From contig JAVEDQ010000115.1 of assembly GCA_030840885.1 (NCBI GenBank), positions 1 through 8,566 on the forward strand: a stretch of 8,566 bases of DNA, in the 5' to 3' direction. The notes under the pieces were generated by a model. It was not told the DNA's origin and made no database searches. It saw only the letters and a list, made by a program, of their open reading frames with translations. Below are positions 5,719 to 8,566 of the stretch, one piece after another (positions within the stretch are counted from its first letter, which is position 1; every line of letters starts with the position of its first letter). Source of the DNA: Frankiaceae bacterium. GTDB lineage: Bacteria; Actinomycetota; Actinomycetes; Frankiales; Frankiaceae. The translations under genes and the position numbers were made by a program.

Positions 5719-8130
5719 TCAGCTCGTACGGCGTTGCAGTCCTCGGAGACGCGAGGCCAGTCGCCGCCGGCCACCCGAGACGGTGTGCGTCACCGCGTCC
5801 CGGACCGTTCGGGGGGCCAGCCAGGCCTGTAGCCGGCGACGCCGTCCGCTCGCCTGCTCCAGCGCCGTCACCGCGCGTCGTGCGCCCGTAACGCTCCCGG
5901 TACCGGCGAGCTCGGACCGATCCGGGTCCCCGCCGGCGTAGCGGGCGAGTTCGGCCCCGCGGGCGAGTTCCTGCACCGCCCGGGTCGCCGAGCCGTCGGC
6001 GTCCACGCCGCTGATGTGCTCGCCCCAGCGGCGTGCGGCAGCCCGCGGCGACTCGGTCGCCCGCACCCCGAGACCCAGGTCGGTGGCGGTATCGGTCAGC
6101 TCCGCCCAGCCGTCGGACGGGTCCGCCGAGGTCAGGCGGCGTCGTCGGCGTCCCAGGCGCACCAGTGCCGGGCTGACGAGCACGACGGCGCCGACCACGG
6201 CAGCCGTCCCGCCGGCGAACCACCTTCCCGAGCCGGACGAGGCGGAGGGCGTACGGACGTTGCCGGGCAGCGGGGCCGCGGCGACGTCCGGCAGCGGGGC
6301 CGACCGGTTCGGCAGGTCGGATCCGGCGGTCGAGCCCGAGCTCTGGCCCGGTAGGTCGGATTCGAGGCCGGTGGACCCGGGAGGAGGCGGGACGCTGTAG
6401 GGCGGCGGCGTGTCGGCGGAGTCGTCGCGCGGCGTCGGCTCGAAACGCACCCAACCGGCGCGCGGGAACCACACCTCGGGCCAGGCGTGGGCGTCACGGT
6501 TGGTGATCACCCACTCGCCGGAGGCATCACGGGTACCCGGGGTGAAGCCGATGGCGACCCGCGCCGGCACACCGATGGCTCGCACCATGACCGCCATCGC
6601 GGAGGCGAACTGCTCGCAGTAGCCGCGCCGGGTCTCGAGCAGGAAGGTCCGCAGCGGGTCACGGGTGCCGCGCGGCGCCCCGTTCAGGTCGTAGGTGAAC
6701 AGCGGCGAGCGCAGATACCGCTGGATGGCCGCGACCTTGTCGTACGTCGTGGCCTCGTGGCCCGTGAGCTGCCGCGCCAGGTCGATGACCGACCGGTCGA
6801 GTCCCGGGAGCCGGCGGTCGATCCCGATCTCCGCCGGTAGCGACACGGGGGCGGACTCCTCGCGCAGGTCCGCGGCCGACGGTGTCGGGATCTGCGAGGT
6901 GTAGGAGTAGCGCGTCCCGCCGGTGTCGGTCCGGCCCGAGAACACCGTCGCGGTCGGGGCCGCGTACCGCCAGTCGCCGGAGATGGACACGTTCGACGGC
7001 GAGAACGGCACCGGCAGGTAGCGCTGGCGGTAGACATCACGGACCCTGACCTCGGCGGTGGCGGTCACCGTGCGGACGTTGCCGACCGGGGTGATCCCGT
7101 TGCCGACGCGTGCCGAGGGGTCCGCCTGCAGCCGTCCGAGGGAGAAGCGCTCGCCGTCGAACAGCTCGAGTGCGGTCAGCCGCAGGTACTCCGGCGTCTC
7201 GGTGCGCACCCGAAGGAGGGGCACGACCTGGCTCGACCTCAGCTGCTGGTCCAGGGTGACGAAGGGCTGGACGACGCGGGCGCCGTTTCCGCTCCCGCCG
7301 AGGGCACTGTCACCCGCCGCCGGCACGAACAGCCCGCGGCCCGGCCCCGGCAACAGCGTCGGCAGCACCACCGCCGCGGTCAGGGCGATGAGCGCGATGC
7401 GCAGCGTGCCGGGACTGCGGGCCGGCGCATCGCCGTCCGCCCCGGGCGACCCGACCCGGTCGCGGACGACACGGCGGCCGTCGGCGCCGAGCAGCAGCAG
7501 GTAGCCGACGGCCCCGGCGAGAAAGGGTGCGATGCCGATGTCCCCGGGCACGATCGCCGCGGGCACGGCCAGCAGCGCGAGCAACGGCAGTCCCGCAGCG
7601 GCGGGCGATCGGAGCCGGGTGCAGATGACGTCGACGGCACACGCGACGCCGTAGATGCCGAGCACGACCAGCAGCACCAGCCCGGGCCTGTCCGGTACGG
7701 GCACGGCGAGGCGTCGGACGTCCTCCGCCCCCACGCCGAGAAGATCGGCCAGCGCGGCCAGGCTGGCCGACGTCGGCACCGGCCCGAAGGTGGTGCCCGG
7801 TGCGCTGATGAGCGGCACATAGAACGCGAGGCCGAGTGCGTACAGCACCGGCAGGACGACGAGCGGGACGCGGGCCAGCCGACCGATCAGGCCGGCGACC
7901 GACGCGGTGAGGACCGCACCGACCGCGGGGAGGAACCACCACGCGACGCCCTCGAAGACCCGGCTCAGGCCGAAGGAGGCCAGCAGCGTCGCCACCGCGG
8001 CGAGCAGCCCCATCCCGGCCTGCCCGGTTCCCGGTCCGCCGGAGCTGCGGCGGCGTCCGGGGCGATCCCCGCCTCCCGGGGGTACGGCGGGGGCTCCCGA
8101 GACCGGCGGGCCGAGCAGGGTGCTGGTCAC
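5719..8130 (-). CDS. TgpA-like membrane transglutaminase (DUF3488 / transglutaminase core / DUF4129)
   Basis: This 803-residue membrane protein has, in order, a short Pro/Gly/Arg-rich cytoplasmic N-terminus (1-39), about seven transmembrane segments (about 40-262; the TgpA_N/DUF3488 part), and a large extracytoplasmic region (about 262-636) with the transglutaminase-like core. A further transmembrane segment (about 637-658), an RRRRR stop-transfer run and a cytoplasmic DUF4129-like tail (AELTDTATDLGLG, ESPRAAARRWGE) follow. The core has GYCEQFASAMAVMVRAIGVPARVAIGF-type sequence with nucleophile C505, DAHAW with H548, and FEPTP with E564 at the usual third-residue position. The substrate is unknown; the family is thought to act on cell-envelope proteins or peptides. 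A Pro/Ser-rich linker (about 570-635) joins core and last membrane segment. The start is GTG 8130, with GGAGG 5 nt upstream. It overlaps the DUF58 stop as GTGA, so translation is probably coupled. Confidence 0.93.
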   Translation of the reverse strand: MTSTLLGPPVSGAPAVPPGGGDRPGRRRSSGGPGTGQAGMGLLAAVATLLASFGLSRVFEGVAWWFLPAVGAVLTASVAGLIGRLARVPLVVLPVLYALGLAFYVPLISAPGTTFGPVPTSASLAALADLLGVGAEDVRRLAVPVPDRPGLVLLVVLGIYGVACAVDVICTRLRSPAAAGLPLLALLAVPAAIVPGDIGIAPFLAGAVGYLLLLGADGRRVVRDRVGSPGADGDAPARSPGTLRIALIALTAAVVLPTLLPGPGRGLFVPAAGDSALGGSGNGARVVQPFVTLDQQLRSSQVVPLLRVRTETPEYLRLTALELFDGERFSLGRLQADPSARVGNGITPVGNVRTVTATAEVRVRDVYRQRYLPVPFSPSNVSISGDWRYAAPTATVFSGRTDTGGTRYSYTSQIPTPSAADLREESAPVSLPAEIGIDRRLPGLDRSVIDLARQLTGHEATTYDKVAAIQRYLRSPLFTYDLNGAPRGTRDPLRTFLLETRRGYCEQFASAMAVMVRAIGVPARVAIGFTPGTRDASGEWVITNRDAHAWPEVWFPRAGWVRFEPTPRDDSADTPPPYSVPPPPGSTGLESDLPGQSSGSTAGSDLPNRSAPLPDVAAAPLPGNVRTPSASSGSGRWFAGGTAAVVGAVVLVSPALVRLGRRRRRLTSADPSDGWAELTDTATDLGLGVRATESPRAAARRWGEHISGVDADGSATRAVQELARGAELARYAGGDPDRSELAGTGSVTGARRAVTALEQASGRRRRLQAWLAPRTVRDAVTHTVSGGRRRLASRLRGLQRRTS

Positions 8131-8564
8131 CGCGACCTCCGCTGGCCCACGGCATCCGCACCGGCGCCGGTCCGCTGCCACACGAGCGGCAGCGCGGCGA
8201 GGTCCGGGACGCCGGTGGTGTGCCAGCCCGCGGCGGCGAGTACGCGGTCTCCGGAGTCACCCGCGGCCGAGCCGACGAACAGGGCGAGACCAGGCCCGGC
8301 GTTGGAGACCGGCAGCAGTGCGGCGTCTGCGGCCTTCCATCGGCCGAGCACGGCGACGAGCACGTCGCCCGAGCCACCGGTCGAGAGGACCGGCCGCGAC
8401 GGGTGGCCCCGGCCGGCCAGCGCACCGTCGGTGGGTTCCAGCGTGGCCAGCCGGTCGAGCAGACGGCTCAGGTCGGTCGCCGAGGACCAGCGACCGGCGG
8501 CGACGGCCGCGATCTGCTCGCCGTGCAGCGTGACGAGGCGGACTCCCGTCCCGGAGGCGGCGAG
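8127..8564 (-). CDS. DUF58 family protein, C-terminal end (5' partial)
   Basis: The last 145 codons of a minus-strand gene are visible; the frame is open to the window edge at 8564, so the start lies beyond 8566. The visible part reads GVRLVTLHGEQ, then SSATDLSRLLDRLATLEP and later VLVAVLGRWKAADAALLPV. This matches the usual end of DUF58 proteins, where a strand with the pattern VRLVT is followed by a helix with a LLDxLAxLEP-like pattern. The DUF58 signature proper is upstream and not visible, so the assignment leans on these fragments and on position. DUF58 proteins typically sit between a MoxR-type AAA ATPase gene and a TgpA transglutaminase gene. Here the TGA stop (8129-8127) overlaps the TgpA GTG by four bases. 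The Ala/Gly/Val-rich C-terminus (about 8127-8360) is less recognisable. Confidence 0.75.
   Translation of the reverse strand, partial: LAASGTGVRLVTLHGEQIAAVAAGRWSSATDLSRLLDRLATLEPTDGALAGRGHPSRPVLSTGGSGDVLVAVLGRWKAADAALLPVSNAGPGLALFVGSAAGDSGDRVLAAAGWHTTGVPDLAALPLVWQRTGAGADAVGQRRSR
8136..8140 (-). promoter_or_regulatory. Ribosome binding site of the TgpA gene
   Basis: On the minus strand GGAGG lies 5 nt before the GTG at 8130, inside the 3' end of the DUF58 gene. It decides the start against an in-frame upstream codon at 8181, which would add 17 residues and overlap DUF58 further. Confidence 0.75.
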
Positions 8565-8566
8565 TG

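Noticed and set aside
7310..8425. A 371-codon minus-strand frame over the TgpA N-terminus and DUF58
   Set aside because: It is out of frame with both recognised genes, and its translation is Arg/Gly/Pro-rich without motifs.

Overview
The window is a strongly GC-rich stretch with GC-rich third codon positions, frequent GTG starts (four of the five starts visible) and no phage, insertion sequence or CRISPR signature. The gene set (DnaE2-type polymerase, DinB, DUF3040, TgpA-type transglutaminase, DUF58) points to an actinobacterium. A member of the Pseudonocardiales or a close relative is my best guess, but this rests on gene content recalled from that group, not on a search.

Layout. On the plus strand: (1) the C-terminal half of an error-prone DNA polymerase III alpha subunit, DnaE2/ImuC (2-1759, 5' end outside the window); (2) a secreted lipoprotein with a LAS-type zinc-peptidase motif and a C-terminal beta-rich domain (1918-3000); (3) a class I SAM-dependent methyltransferase that seems to start from a leaderless transcript (3041-3805); (4) DNA polymerase IV, DinB (3826-5076), 20 nt after the methyltransferase and probably co-transcribed with it; (5) a small DUF3040 membrane protein (5274-5672). 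On the minus strand, converging on DUF3040: (6) a complete TgpA-like membrane transglutaminase (8130-5719) and (7) the C-terminal end of a DUF58 protein (5' end beyond 8566). These two overlap by four bases (GTGA) and so form an operon. In such operons a MoxR-type ATPase gene usually lies further upstream.

How the genes fit together. DnaE2 and DinB are both tolerant polymerases used on damaged templates, so the left half has a translesion-synthesis theme, with the lipoprotein and methyltransferase between them. The right half (DUF3040, TgpA, DUF58) concerns the cell envelope. In related actinobacteria this block tends to sit next to the mraZ/division-cell-wall cluster, which would lie outside this window.

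Intergenic regions are short, none over 200 nt. They hold terminator-like hairpins after the lipoprotein gene, after dinB and between the convergent genes, plus a 12-bp imperfect tandem repeat behind dnaE2. I see no convincing new multi-gene system. The points most worth a second look are the LAS-type lipoprotein, the leaderless methyltransferase start, the short tandem repeats and the dnaE2/dinB proximity.
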